NCBI GenBank assembly: GCA_002811675.1
Contig: PDIM01000019.1
Span: 30,136-74,732 of the forward strand
Origin: Ichthyosporea sp. XGB-2017a
Lineage: Eukaryota > Opisthokonta > Ichthyosporea
Reading direction: 5' to 3'
DNA: 44,597 bases
Made by a program: the position numbers and the translations under genes. The notes beneath the pieces were generated by a model. It did not search any database. It was not told the origin of the DNA and saw nothing but the letters and a program-made list of their open reading frames with translations. Numbering within the stretch: the first letter of the stretch is position 1; the number at the start of each line of letters is the position of its first letter. This document shows positions 1 to 10,014 of this stretch, piece after piece.

Positions 1-70
1 TTTGTTTTGTTTTAAAAAAAAAAAAAAGATTGTGAGTTTGAGTTTGGTTTTTTGATTTGTTTTATAGTGT

Positions 71-137
71 GAAGAAGAAGAAGAAGAAGAAGAAGAAGAA
101 GAAGAAGAAGAAGAAGAAGAAGAAGAAGAAGAAGAAG
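71..137. repeat. (GAA)n microsatellite
   Basis: An almost pure GAA trinucleotide run of about 21 units lies 140-200 bases upstream of the first zinc-finger start codon. A T-rich segment precedes it at 1-65. It sits where the 5' UTR or core promoter of that gene should be. Confidence 0.95.
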
Positions 138-272
138 GGGGAAGAAGGAGGGTAAGGCGCTTTTTTATTTTATTATTTTGATCTTGAATTTGAATTATAG
201 CAGAGAAATCCTGAGAAGAAAAAGGAAACGAAAAAAAAAACTTTTTTCTTGAAAGGAAAACAGGAACAGAAG

Positions 273-1787
273 ATGGGAATGGGGGGAAGAAAGGCGCCCC
301 TTGGAGACTATGAGGGGAATCAACACGGCCACCCGGGGGAGTGCTACCCTTTGGTGCATGGGAAAGGCGGTGGAGAGGGAGTGAAGGGAGGCTCGAGGGG
401 GTTTGAGGGGTATTATGGCTATGGAGGAGGAGGAGGAGGGGTGTATGGGGGAGTGGAAAGGGATGTGTATGGAGTGGAAGGGAGGGAGAACCAGCATAGA
501 TCACCTTCGCCTCCCCGACAGAATATGTACTATTGTGACTTCGATGATTGTTCTCATCGGTATTCTAGTAGGGAACAGTATGAACACCATCTGGAAACAC
601 ACGGGGGGAGGATGTATGTGTGTCCGTCTGTAGAGTGCTCGAATCGATACACGAGCAGGGAGCAATACGAAAGGCATCTGGAGACGCATGGAGGGGGAGG
701 GAATCCGTATGTGTGTCCTACTGTTGATTGTTCTTACCAAAGTTTTGATAAGACACAGTTTTCCAGACATTTGGAAGTTCATGATGGACGCCTTGGTGGA
801 GCTGAGCAGGCCAGTAATGGTAACAACAATAATAATAATAATAACAATAATAGTAATGTTAATGGTAATGTTAATGGTAATAATGATGATAAGGGACATA
901 AAGGAGGCTTGGGTGGTCATCCATGCGTGGCTGCCGGGTCCTCACCGTATCCCTCAGAGTATTACCATACCCATCATTATCACAGCAATGCACATGTTGT
1001 CCGGAACGGGGATCAGCAACACAATGATCATCGTCATTGTCGATTTGAATACACCCCTCGGAGTCAGAGTCAGCCACACGGTGTGCATAGTCGGGTAAGT
1101 GGCAGGCGGGGTGTTGATGTTAAGCGAGAGGGGAGAGGCTGTGTGCATGGAGATTATGTGGAAGAAGAGAAAGAAGTTAGGGGGGAGGCGACAAACGTAA
1201 ATAATAACGACGTGGATGAGGATGATAAGGAGGAGGAGGGGGGGAGACTCTATTTGGATGCGTTGTCCAAATATGCCTTGGATGGTGCTGATGATAATGA
1301 TATTGGTAATGCCCCCTCCATGCATAGAGGAGGGGCTAGAAATGGGTGTGATAAAGGCCACCATTTTAATGCAGAATCGTGTGAGGGTGAAAATTTTGAA
1401 AGTTCAAGCGATGAATGTTCAGACGATCATTCAGAAGAGGAAGATAAGGAAGATCGGGTGGGAAAAACCGCGACGCAGTCGTCTACGTGCGCTTCCAGTG
1501 ACTCTGAAGAAGAAGTACTGGATAGAGACAAAAAGGCGGCCCCGAAAACTCCCAAAAGACGCTCAAAATGTCGCAAAAAGGGGGTACAAAGCGAGGAAAG
1601 AGATCGCTATGCTTGCAACTTTAAAGGTTGTAAGTTTACAACATCATGCCTGAATGATTTACGTACGCACTCCAGACAACACTACTACTCAAAGAAATCC
1701 TATCTGTGCACTCTGTGTGATTTCCGAGGTACCAATTCAAGCCATTTAAAATATCACATGCGAACTCGACACCCCGATGGCAAATGA
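273..1787 (+). CDS. C2H2 zinc-finger protein, 504 aa
   Basis: This protein probably binds nucleic acid in the nucleus. The frame is open from 249, but the first ATG is at 273 (MGMGGRKA), which I take as the start. A Gly-rich N-terminus is followed by three closely similar tandem C2H2 fingers at about residues 85-170, two of which share the spacer phrase SREQYExHLETHG, so they look like a recent internal duplication. An Asn-rich run coded by AAT/AAC repeats follows at about 822-885, then a long acidic, Ser-rich and basic linker. Two more C2H2 fingers lie at the very C-terminus (YACNFKGCKF and YLCTLCDFRG). The stop falls right after the last finger, so the gene may be complete. I cannot assign a target gene or orthologue. 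A perfect GTAAGT lies inside at 1630-1635, but splicing there would break a finger. Confidence 0.8.
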   Translation: MGMGGRKAPLGDYEGNQHGHPGECYPLVHGKGGGEGVKGGSRGFEGYYGYGGGGGGVYGGVERDVYGVEGRENQHRSPSPPRQNMYYCDFDDCSHRYSSREQYEHHLETHGGRMYVCPSVECSNRYTSREQYERHLETHGGGGNPYVCPTVDCSYQSFDKTQFSRHLEVHDGRLGGAEQASNGNNNNNNNNNNSNVNGNVNGNNDDKGHKGGLGGHPCVAAGSSPYPSEYYHTHHYHSNAHVVRNGDQQHNDHRHCRFEYTPRSQSQPHGVHSRVSGRRGVDVKREGRGCVHGDYVEEEKEVRGEATNVNNNDVDEDDKEEEGGRLYLDALSKYALDGADDNDIGNAPSMHRGGARNGCDKGHHFNAESCEGENFESSSDECSDDHSEEEDKEDRVGKTATQSSTCASSDSEEEVLDRDKKAAPKTPKRRSKCRKKGVQSEERDRYACNFKGCKFTTSCLNDLRTHSRQHYYSKKSYLCTLCDFRGTNSSHLKYHMRTRHPDGK

Positions 1788-2461
1788 GATTGAGCTAGAG
1801 GTGTTTTGAATTTACCAAGAGAAAGAAAAAAAAAAGAAACAAAACCAAAAACAAAACAAAGATGTTCTCACGATCCTCAGTTGTTGTTGAACTCTGTTTC
1901 TCGAGTGACTTGACAGTGGACGCTCACTCACTACCCAGCCATTGCACTGTCGCTTTAGAATGTGTCCTACTTTTCACAAGACAAAACCAGGTGAAGAGAA
2001 TGGCAAAGTCCAAATGGAGACAAAGAAAGAAAACCCGAGGAAGAAGAAAGACAACTATTAGTTAATAAACAAGAATTTTGGATTGCTCTGCTATGAAGTA
2101 AAAGAAAAAAAAAAAAAAAAAAAAAACCCCTTGCTGGGCTTGACTGTGGAGTGTGCTCGATGTACTTTAGTGATAGAGAGAGAGAAAGAGATAGAGAAGG
2201 GGCACAACAGTCAAGGAATGTCTTGTGTCTGTGAACTAAATGACAATTTCACCAAACGTCAATTTGGCACTTTGGAAAGAAAAAGAAGTGGTTTTATTTC
2301 CGGCTGTTTTGTTGCTGTCAGTTACTCATTTTGTATTGCGTGTGTTTTGTTTTCAGTTGTTTGAGTTATTTTGTTGATTTGTACCTTTTCTGTTTTACAA
2401 TCTTTATGGAGATTTGTTTGTGTATTCCTTTATCAATGAACCCCGATTACTTTTTCTGCAG
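1788..2461 (+). other. Gap between zinc-finger coding blocks (3' UTR or intron)
   Basis: No convincing gene. The stretch holds A-rich tracts (about 1826-1860 and 2101-2126) and a strongly T-rich part at about 2330-2460 that ends in a good splice acceptor (TTTTTCTGCAG, AG at 2460-2461). It could be 3' UTR plus promoter, or the intron leading into the next zinc-finger exon. Confidence 0.5.
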
Positions 2462-2933
2462 GTCCTTGTTGACGTGCCCCTTCAAGGGGTGTGGTGAGGA
2501 CTTTAGCAGCGCTACAAAGTTGCGAATCCACATGTACAAACACTTTGGTGAGCGACCGTATGGCTGCAGAGAAGACGGGTGTAAGGATCGCTTCACAAGG
2601 TTTGAACATGTGGAGTGGCATATGAAGGCAAAGCATGGATTGCAACTTTTAAAGTGTGAAGAGTGCCCGTACCAGACGTATAAAGTAAAGGACTTTGATA
2701 TTCACATGGGCACTCATGATGAGACAGTGTCCATTGGAACAGTGAAAAGAGATCCAATGACAGACATAGGGAATCTCAAGATATATAAAGGCCAAGATTT
2801 GTTGGCAGCTGAAAGGGATGGTGAATTGAAGGTCGTTGGGGCCTCTAGATCTTGCAAATACGAGAGGGAAAGCTCTCTTATCATAGGAAAAGAATGCGCA
2901 TTCCCGCCAAAAGGGTATGAAGTGAGATGGTAA
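2462..2933 (+). CDS. Zinc-finger (C2H2) coding exon, probably 3' exon
   Basis: The segment encodes three fingers in a row: LTCPFKGCGEDF...H...H, YGCREDGCKDRF...H...H and LKCEECPYQTY...H...H, then about 70 residues of tail without recognised domains. The residues upstream of the first finger in this frame are T-rich, hydrophobic and intron-like, and a strong acceptor sits at 2460-2461, so I place the exon start at 2462, with its first base completing a split codon. In-frame ATGs exist at 2406 and 2436 if there is no intron. No good donor in matching phase is visible in the preceding zinc-finger gene, so whether the two blocks form one protein is open. An AATAAA at 3245-3250 could end the transcript. 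Confidence 0.6.
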
Positions 2934-3240
2934 TCACTACTATGTTGTCGTTTTGAAAAATCACATCCCTCTTCATTGAGAAAACAGTGAAAGAAACTAC
3001 AGTGAAGAGAAGCCAGCAGTGAGAAACTTGTTGTATGGGCATTGAGGAGCAAATGTAAACCCATACATGTAACAATGCACATGAGTGAAAAGAAGGCCAA
3101 TAGAAGAAAGAAGGACTTGTGCAAGGACACGTGTCAATTAAGGAGACGACAACAAAAGAAAATAGGACTTAACGCTCCAAACGAAACGGGTGTCTTTCCC
3201 CCTTTGTTGTGTTTTTTTTTTTTTCTTATTTTTATTTCAA
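2934..3240. other. Convergent 3' region between zinc-finger and kinesin-12 genes
   Basis: 307 bases between two stop codons on opposite strands. Nothing codes here. A T-run at about 3211-3225 is present, and AATAAA-like signals of both strands fall near 3233-3250, so the two 3' UTRs probably touch or overlap. Confidence 0.6.
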
Positions 3241-6200
3241 TCACAATAAAACATTTTCTTTTCCCGATTTTGCCGATTGTTCCTTTAACTTTGAAAGAAG
3301 CTTGGCATTTTGCTCGCGAAGGGTGTTATTTTCCTTTTTGATGTTGAGGTGGAGCTGGATTTTCTGTCGCGCATTTTGGTGGCCAATGAGTTTGGCATTT
3401 TCCTGGCGAAGCTTGCACAGCTCTTCTTGGGCCGACTCCAAGGCGGAGTGTAGTGATTCCTTTTCTTCAAACATTTGGCTTTCGGATTGTTTGACGAGAG
3501 CCAATTGTTTGTTTTTCTCTTCCAGCTGCAGTGCAAAAGCCTCAGTATCATCCAGGGCCCCTTCCATACTGACAGTAAGGCCATCGATACGATTTTTCAA
3601 CATTTGATTTTCACGCACAACAACTTGTTTATGCTTTTCAGTTTCATGGAATCGCCATTCAAACTTTTCAAGTATAGCAATGCGATTCTTCAATTCGATT
3701 ATTTCGCTCTTTTGCTTTGAATTAGTTTGTGCAACACTGGCATTTGCAGTGTCTTGAACCTTGCTAATATTTGCGTTACTTGCACTTACTTCGACCCCAA
3801 GCAGTTCGCCTGCCATCGTTTCAATTTCGGCAAATTCAGCAGCGAAAAACTCAGCGATGCCCAGGTACTGGCGAAGGGTTTCAATGTCCCCATCAACCTT
3901 TTCACTTTTTTCCTTTTGCAAAATCATTTTTTGGATTAGATTTTTTGATTTTTGACACATTTCTTTGATATTGTCTTGCTGCTGCTTTTCGATTTGAGTT
4001 TGCAACGTTAATAGCTTCTTTTCTAAAGCCTCCAATTCCGTCCTTTTTGTCCTTTCTAAATTTTTCAAATCTTTCTTTTTCTGATCTTCTAAATTCTGTA
4101 AATCTTTCTTCTTTTGTTCTTCCAGTTTCTCCAACATTTCTTTTTTTTGTGTTTCTAAATTCAACAATTCCACTCTTTTTTCTTCTTCAGCATTTTTAAA
4201 GTCTTCCACAAGCTGGAGCGTATCCTTCAATTCTAGCTGCACAATGTCCTTTTCCCCTTGCAGGACATGCATGGCTGCCTTTGATTCTTTGAAAGCACGC
4301 TGCGAGTCTTCCAACTGGCTTTGCAATGACTCTACCTTGGACGACAAAAGCCCCAAACTTTCCGATCGCTTTTCGCTTTTTTTTAGAGAGTCTTGCAGTT
4401 GGGCAATTTCATCGTATAGCTCGGTTTCCTTTTGCTTGGTCTGCTCTAGAGCGAAAATTTTTTCCGACATGGCGCTGTTTTCCGCTGCCAACTCTACACA
4501 TCTCTTCTTTTCGCGGGTAAATTGCTGCTCTGCAAAACTCTTTTCCTCTACCAGAACATCATACTCCCCTCGAATCACTAAGAGTTCTTCCGTTTGCTTT
4601 TGCAGTGTATTGTACTCTTCACGTCCAGCCAAAATTTCCTCAGCCAGTCCTTCAACCTGCTTTTCTTTAGCAGCAACTTCTTTCTGAGCATCTAAAAGCA
4701 TGTCCTTTTGCTCCTTCACCTCCTTCTTTGCACATTCGAGTTTTTCCTCCAACTCTTCAGTCCTTTCTTCCCCACACAAGCTCATTTCCAGTTTGGAACA
4801 ATAGTCATGCATCTGAATAATTTTTTGATTTTCTGAAGCACCTTCAGGATACATTTCTTTGTACTCCATCAGGCGAGCAACCAAAGCTTCATTTTCCATT
4901 GCAAATTTTGTCACTTCTGGATTAAACTCTACTTGTCTTTTCAGCTCTTCCACCTCTTCCTGCAACAACAGAACCCGCTCGTCATTTGAACAGCTGTTTG
5001 CACCTTCAAGTTTCTTAATCAGCGAATCGCGTAGACGCACAATCATTCTAGTAGACTGAATTGTTTTGTCCTTACGCGCACAAAGCTCCTTCAACTGCAC
5101 CACAAGACTCTCTGCACGCTTTTGACGATTCAAGGCATCCTGATGGGCCCGTGTAGCCGCCTGTAGCAGCACACTTTCCTCTCCGCCGGGGACGTACAGA
5201 CTATTGTTATCATTGCCATTGTTATCATTACTACTATTGCTACTACTCACCGGGCTCTGGCACATTTTGCGTAATTCCTCTTTGAGCTTAACAATTTGGG
5301 CCTGCATTGCCTGCACATTGACTTCATAGTCCTCATTAATAACAACATTATTCTTAATCAACTTTGCATTTTGCACAAACTTCAGCGTGGACAAAGTCTC
5401 CCCAAAATAGCTCGTGGAGGGAGTCACATTGGCGATAATAAACGTCTTTGAATTCCCACCCAAAGAATCTTTGAGTAAAAAAGTTAGTTTGGATTCCCGA
5501 TACGGAATATGTCGCTGTCGGCCCTTTTCTCGGTCAACCAAAGACATAATCACCTTCCCCAGAGTCGACAGGGAATTATTAATCCCACTCGCTTCTTTTA
5601 GTCTCGCCCCTTCCGCCTGCGTGTCCCTCTGCCGCTCAGAACCGGCCAAATCAATCAAATGCAGCCGAGACGATCGAAGATTGGTGGCCGCCGCCGCCTT
5701 TTTTTCCTCTGCTTCAATATACAAAGTAAACACTGCGTGACTTCGACTACTCTCGCGATTCATCGAAGTTGAACCAATCCGCCTGTTCCGATTCCCAAAT
5801 TCCAACACGTCCTGGGCCTCGCGCGGGTCCAAAATCACCTTCTCTGTCAGGGATTCCACATACACCCCCTTTTTGATATTTTCCCTCAGCTGCAGCACAG
5901 GGGATTCATCATCCAACAAGTCATAAATGTGATCTTTATAAATCTCCAAGTATGAACACTTGCAGAGAAACTTTACACGTCCTTTTTCCCTTTGGATGAG
6001 GCTGAAAATATACTCAAATGACCGGGGCATGATCCCCCGCAAGGCACGGTCCTCATTTCCAATCATTGTAAAGGTTTTCCCCGATCCAGTCTGGCCATAT
6101 GCGAAAATGGTCCCATTGTAGCCCAAAATTGCATTCTCGCAGATTGGCTTTGCGACTCTGCGGAAGATCTCCTCCTGGGTGGAGCCCGGGCCCGCGACGT

Positions 6201-6423
6201 GATCATATGAGAAGGTTTTGTTGTGCGCCCCGTGGAGGATGATCGAGTTCTTTTCCTCCACCACGGTGACGCAGTTGTTGGGATTGGAAGAGGAGGAGGG
6301 AGAGGGAGGGGCGGAGTTATCCTCCTCGTCTGGATCTGCACCCACAAGAGGACGACACCGAACCAAAACACGGATGGATTCCACTTCGGGCTGTTGATTT
6401 GTGTTGTTAATACTCTTTGCCAT
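3241..6423 (-). CDS. KIF15: Kinesin-12 family motor (KIF15-like), 1060 aa
   Basis: A plus-end-directed microtubule motor expected on the mitotic spindle. The N-terminal motor (about residues 16-375) has the P-loop GQTGSGKT at 110-117, switch I NRESSRSH and switch II DLAGSERQ. The stretches LRGIMPRSFEYIFSLIQREK and FLCKCSYLEIYKDHIYDLL, the RNRRIGSTSMNRESS block, and the KLIKNNVVINED neck after the motor are typical of kinesin-12/KIF15. A Pro/Ser-rich insert of about 20 residues interrupts the first strands (residues 30-50). After the neck the protein is almost wholly coiled coil to the end, with a Lys/Glu/Gln-rich block around 700-800. The start at 6423 is the first ATG upstream of the motor. 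The gene lies alone on the minus strand and has no visible introns. In animals this family backs up kinesin-5, whose gene lies about 4 kb away here. Confidence 0.93.
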   Translation of the reverse strand: MAKSINNTNQQPEVESIRVLVRCRPLVGADPDEEDNSAPPSPSSSSNPNNCVTVVEEKNSIILHGAHNKTFSYDHVAGPGSTQEEIFRRVAKPICENAILGYNGTIFAYGQTGSGKTFTMIGNEDRALRGIMPRSFEYIFSLIQREKGRVKFLCKCSYLEIYKDHIYDLLDDESPVLQLRENIKKGVYVESLTEKVILDPREAQDVLEFGNRNRRIGSTSMNRESSRSHAVFTLYIEAEEKKAAAATNLRSSRLHLIDLAGSERQRDTQAEGARLKEASGINNSLSTLGKVIMSLVDREKGRQRHIPYRESKLTFLLKDSLGGNSKTFIIANVTPSTSYFGETLSTLKFVQNAKLIKNNVVINEDYEVNVQAMQAQIVKLKEELRKMCQSPVSSSNSSNDNNGNDNNSLYVPGGEESVLLQAATRAHQDALNRQKRAESLVVQLKELCARKDKTIQSTRMIVRLRDSLIKKLEGANSCSNDERVLLLQEEVEELKRQVEFNPEVTKFAMENEALVARLMEYKEMYPEGASENQKIIQMHDYCSKLEMSLCGEERTEELEEKLECAKKEVKEQKDMLLDAQKEVAAKEKQVEGLAEEILAGREEYNTLQKQTEELLVIRGEYDVLVEEKSFAEQQFTREKKRCVELAAENSAMSEKIFALEQTKQKETELYDEIAQLQDSLKKSEKRSESLGLLSSKVESLQSQLEDSQRAFKESKAAMHVLQGEKDIVQLELKDTLQLVEDFKNAEEEKRVELLNLETQKKEMLEKLEEQKKKDLQNLEDQKKKDLKNLERTKRTELEALEKKLLTLQTQIEKQQQDNIKEMCQKSKNLIQKMILQKEKSEKVDGDIETLRQYLGIAEFFAAEFAEIETMAGELLGVEVSASNANISKVQDTANASVAQTNSKQKSEIIELKNRIAILEKFEWRFHETEKHKQVVVRENQMLKNRIDGLTVSMEGALDDTEAFALQLEEKNKQLALVKQSESQMFEEKESLHSALESAQEELCKLRQENAKLIGHQNARQKIQLHLNIKKENNTLREQNAKLLSKLKEQSAKSGKENVLL

Positions 6424-6678
6424 ATTTTTAATTTGTCATTTGCTTGGATTTCCGTTTTTTGTTTTGTTTTGTTTTTGTGGTTTTGATTCTCAAATCTAAT
6501 TTATAGTCTTTTGCTAAAAAAAAAAAAGAAAATAAAAAAAAAAAAAAAAAAAAATCCACTAAAACAAAAAGAAAAAAAAAAAAAAAACACGAAAGTAGGA
6601 ATGAGCGCCTCTGTACTGATAAAAGCAACAAAACTCACACAAAAAGGGGGTGGTGGTAATAACTCGTAACGTCGCGGT

Positions 6679-6687
6679 GGCGGGAAA
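6679..6687 (-). promoter_or_regulatory. E2F-like site upstream of kinesin-12
   Basis: GGCGGGAAA on the plus strand reads TTTCCCGCC toward the kinesin-12 gene, matching the E2F/DP consensus core. It lies about 256 bases upstream of that gene's ATG. The same core occurs upstream of the kinesin-5 gene. Binding is inferred, not shown. Confidence 0.5.
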
Positions 6688-7243
6688 TATTTTGAATTCT
6701 TGTAGCAATTTATTTTGGAAAACCATTACAATTTATAACAGGGTATGGAATTCCCTTAAGGGAATTGGGATTTATGTTAATAGTTGATTTCTTTTTCTTG
6801 TTATACACGGACCAGTCACCAGAGGTATGTGGGCTATTGAATGATTATAATGCGGATGTGTTGTGGTGTTTGGCATAAGCGTGTCTCTAAAGAAAGCGCA
6901 CAGAGGGGAAAAGAGAAAGGGCATCTTGGAAGTACCCACTTGGGTATTGTTTATATATATATGAACGAAAAGAAAAGGAAAGAAATAATGCTCATATTAG
7001 AGTGTTGATCTTATCAATGATCCATCTAGTCAACTTTGATCAACTCTAAAAAATCCTAAACAATTAGATGTCGCCGTTTCTTCAAACGGAGTAACATTTC
7101 TTGTGCTCCAGGTTTCAATTTGAAGACATAGCAAATCGCAAATTGTGTCGCGTATCAAATCTCCCAACTCGACACCTTTGTTGTGGGGACAGTAGCAAGG
7201 GGTCTGCTGACATGCCTACATTGTCTAAAAGGCAAAAATGCTT

Positions 7244-7329
7244 CAATTCAACCCATCTCAATTCAACCCATCTCAATTTAACCCATCTCAATTCAGCCCA
7301 TCTCAATTTAACCCATCTCAATTTAACCC
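7244..7329. repeat. 15-bp tandem repeat, about 5.7 copies
   Basis: The unit CAATTCAACCCATCT repeats head to tail at 7244, 7259, 7274, 7289, 7304 and partly at 7319, with C/T and A/G changes at two sites (CAATTTAACCC, CAATTCAGCCC). There are no spacers, so it is a minisatellite and not a CRISPR array. Confidence 0.95.
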
Positions 7330-8954
7330 CATTCTTAAAGTCCATCTAAAAAAGAGCAGAACTAGTGTCTGTGGTGGGGGTTGCCTTTTGAGTTAAAAGA
7401 GCTTCTTCTTGTCGAAAGAAGAAAACATCCTCGCGGTAGTGGTTCATTTCGGCAATTAGAGGAGCTCGTGGAAATCACATGGCTAATCCGTTCCTTGTTG
7501 CTTTCTTAAAGTCCTTTTGTGACCAATTCGTTTCTTGAATTGGAAAGGGGATAAAAAGGACATTGTCTAAGTTCAACTTTGTATAATTTGCGGTTTGTAC
7601 ATTTTAAAACTAAAACTGATTATATTATGTAATTTGGTTCGAGGGCCATCATATCATCTTGAATATCCATTCAGCAGTGCAGTGTACAATGTGTGTGGAG
7701 AGAACTAACACACGGAAGATGGGAACTACTAGAGGCCCTGCCTTGACAAATTTGTTGTTCAATTTGTAACCAAGGGCCTAACTAGTATGCCCGCAACGGT
7801 TCAAAAGGCCGGTTATAACGCGCGCTGAAGCTTTTGTATAGAGTGTGAATACTTCTGATATTTTGATTGCATTAATTAGCACTTTGCAGGACTAATTCCG
7901 GCCACGTTCTCACTGCAAATGACTAATTGCAGATGGATATATATAGGACGGGAGCCGCGATTTCTGGGACTGCACACCTGACTTCCACCATAAGCAACAT
8001 TAACCCTTCCCCAAAACATTGGGCAATGAAAGAAATCGTTCATGTATGAAAATGTAACGCGGCATTCAAGCCTTGTTGCAAGTACACTGATGACTCTTCG
8101 AAATTGTTTACAGAATACAATATATTTTTATATTTAGTCGACACAGCTACGGATTTGAAATTTCCCCGTTTCCCCACAACGAATAAACGTCGAATAACAA
8201 CTGACGGCCTCTCCTTGGTTTCCCATCACACACGTGCAATCAAAGGCCCTGTTGGCTGTTATTGTAACGAAACACCAGCCGGATAACGACTCCAACTGAT
8301 GCTCTTGACGTGCTTCTTCCCTTATCTTTTGTCATTTTGTACAAAACATTAGTGGGTTTGCCCCCAGCCCCGATCACTGTAATATGTATCTGAGCGAGGA
8401 GTTCTGACTCTAAAAATATAGAATCAAGCTGTGATTGATTTTTAGGCAGTTTTTATAGTGTCGTTAGGGTTGTGTGTTTCTCCTCGCACCTGTATATATA
8501 CCAGTACTATACCAGAATGACAAGAAAGGAACCAAATATATCTCTGCTTGAAAGGGAAAATCCACAACGTGCATTGCATCATGATATTGTCAGGGAAATG
8601 GATTGTCGAGGCTTTTCTATTCTTTTCTTCGTAGAAGAAGAAAAAAAAATAGAAATTCTTTTTCTTTTTGTGCTTCAACTGCATTTATTATGAAAAAAAG
8701 TATAATTTCATTTTTGAGAAGCAAAATGTTGAAATTGTTTGGTTATTTTTTTGTGTTTTTTTTTTTGTATTTTATTTTGCTTGTTTTGAGGAAGCAAAAG
8801 GTTTATGAGGAAAACAGTTTTGTGTTAAAGAAGAGGATTGGATTGGACTTGTGTGAGGACTATTTTTTGTGTATCTTTAGGTTTTGTTGATCAGACCTTT
8901 TGTTTGTTGTGCTTGCTAGGGAACTACAGTGTGTAAAGCAGACCAATCTCAATC

Positions 8955-9554
8955 ATGGTGTTTAAGAGAAGCCCTCGTATATACGATTTCAATACGTATT
9001 ATTCACAGAATTGCAATGGCAGTAGTATGTGTAATGCCAGTAGCGATAGTGTTGGTGGTGAGAAGACGGTGCTGAGCTGTTCTCCTGGGACAAGTGGGGG
9101 CATTGTTCCCTTGAGTGGGCTTGATGCCAGTGTTGACAATGAAAGTGAAAGTACCACAGACAGTGATAGTACTTTGTGCTATAACAGGACCAGTACTGGT
9201 CCAGACTTGGATGTAGAAATGGACATGGATATGGTGAAGGAGCAGAGGGAAGAAGTTCAGGATACAGTTGTAGTGCATAGAAGGGCCAGTGACACGCTCT
9301 ATCATAGAAGGACTAACACTGCGTCAATGAACATGAAGCACAAGCATAGCCATCACCATTCCCATCACCACAACCACCATCATCACACCACACAATCTCA
9401 TCCTTACTCCCTGCACCATCACCACTATCACAGCAGGGTAAAGTCATCTCCTATGCCAGTGACAACCAGATCTCTCTCTACCGCTGGTGCACTACATCAA
9501 CAGCAGCAAGAACAGGTTTATTTGTCTATGGTTTCATCTAACTACAGGTCATGA
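8955..9554 (+). CDS. His-rich protein of unknown function, 199 aa
   Basis: I do not recognise this protein. It starts at the first ATG (MVFKRSPRIYDF) and has a Ser/Thr/Asp-rich first half, a short Met/Asp-rich patch (DVEMDMDMVKE), then a dense histidine cluster at about residues 130-162 (HSHHHSHHHNHHHHTTQSH) and a Gln-rich patch near the C-terminus. There is no signal peptide or membrane segment. A His cluster can bind Zn, Ni or Cu, or drive nuclear-speckle localisation, but nothing here decides between these. AATAAA signals follow at about 9800-9820. The gene stands between the two mitotic kinesins and reads in the same direction as kinesin-5. Codon use is unremarkable and the frame is clean, so I think it is real. 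Confidence 0.6.
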   Translation: MVFKRSPRIYDFNTYYSQNCNGSSMCNASSDSVGGEKTVLSCSPGTSGGIVPLSGLDASVDNESESTTDSDSTLCYNRTSTGPDLDVEMDMDMVKEQREEVQDTVVVHRRASDTLYHRRTNTASMNMKHKHSHHHSHHHNHHHHTTQSHPYSLHHHHYHSRVKSSPMPVTTRSLSTAGALHQQQQEQVYLSMVSSNYRS

Positions 9555-9980
9555 TTTTAAAATGAAATCTATGCTATAGTTTGCTCCTTTCTGCAGCTCA
9601 CTTTTATGTTTTATAAATTTTTAAACTTCACTGTAAAATATGAAACAGATTTACTCTGTTTCATTTAATTCTTTCGATACTTGGTAAACAAAAAAGAAAA
9701 ACAAACACTCTTTTTACTTCTTTTGCGCATGGTTTTTGTATGTGTTGATGCTTTTCCCTCTAGGGAGAATGAATGGATCACAACTAAATCAAATCGTGTT
9801 TGAATAAAAGCAAATAAATGAAACTAATGAGACTGTGTTATTTTCTTTTCTTTAATGTCCTGCTGGATAGAGTACTGCGTTTTCTTCTGTGGCTCTTTGC
9901 AGACTGTGCACATACTTGAGGGATTTCCTTTGTTTGCATGCACTTCATAGTTCTCGTAAACCACAATGGCAAGTCACATA

Positions 9981-10013
9981 TACACGTGGTCAAATCTCAA
10001 ACACCCACGTGTA
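9981..10013. promoter_or_regulatory. Inverted pair of CACGTG (E-box/G-box) elements
   Basis: TACACGTGG at 9981-9989 and CCACGTGTA at 10005-10013 are perfect reverse complements separated by 15 bases, each with a CACGTG core of the kind bound by bHLH or bZIP proteins. They lie 230-260 bases upstream of the kinesin-5 ATG. Confidence 0.5.
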
Positions 10014-10014
10014 A

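Larger units (their letters stand above)
6424..8954. other. 2.5 kb gene-free divergent intergenic region
   Basis: I see no convincing gene. The left end is the kinesin-12 promoter: long A tracts at about 6519-6587 (T tracts on the coding strand) and an E2F-like GGCGGGAAA at 6679-6687. A 15-bp tandem repeat lies at 7244-7329. The rest is unstructured until a T-rich stretch at about 8740-8880 that precedes the His-rich gene. The short open frames here are T-rich or low-complexity and carry no recognisable domain. Confidence 0.6.

Noticed and set aside
1630-1635. Perfect GTAAGT donor inside the first zinc-finger gene
   Set aside because: Using it would cut through a zinc finger, and it is in the wrong phase for the acceptor at 2461.
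1862-2065. 67-codon open frame after the zinc-finger stop
   Set aside because: No recognisable motif, and it lies in likely UTR or intron sequence.
2901-2912. TTCCCGCCAAAA, an E2F-like string
   Set aside because: It lies inside the coding end of the zinc-finger exon and is not placed as a promoter for any gene here.
7244-7329. Possible CRISPR-like array
   Set aside because: Units are directly adjacent without spacers and the genome is eukaryotic; it is a minisatellite.
7636-7648. GGTTCGAGGGCC resembling a tRNA B box
   Set aside because: No A box, acceptor stem or anticodon arm can be folded around it.
8603-8890. 95-codon open frame in the kinesin intergenic region
   Set aside because: Mostly T-rich sequence read as Phe/Leu/Tyr runs, with no conserved motif and no usual codon pattern.
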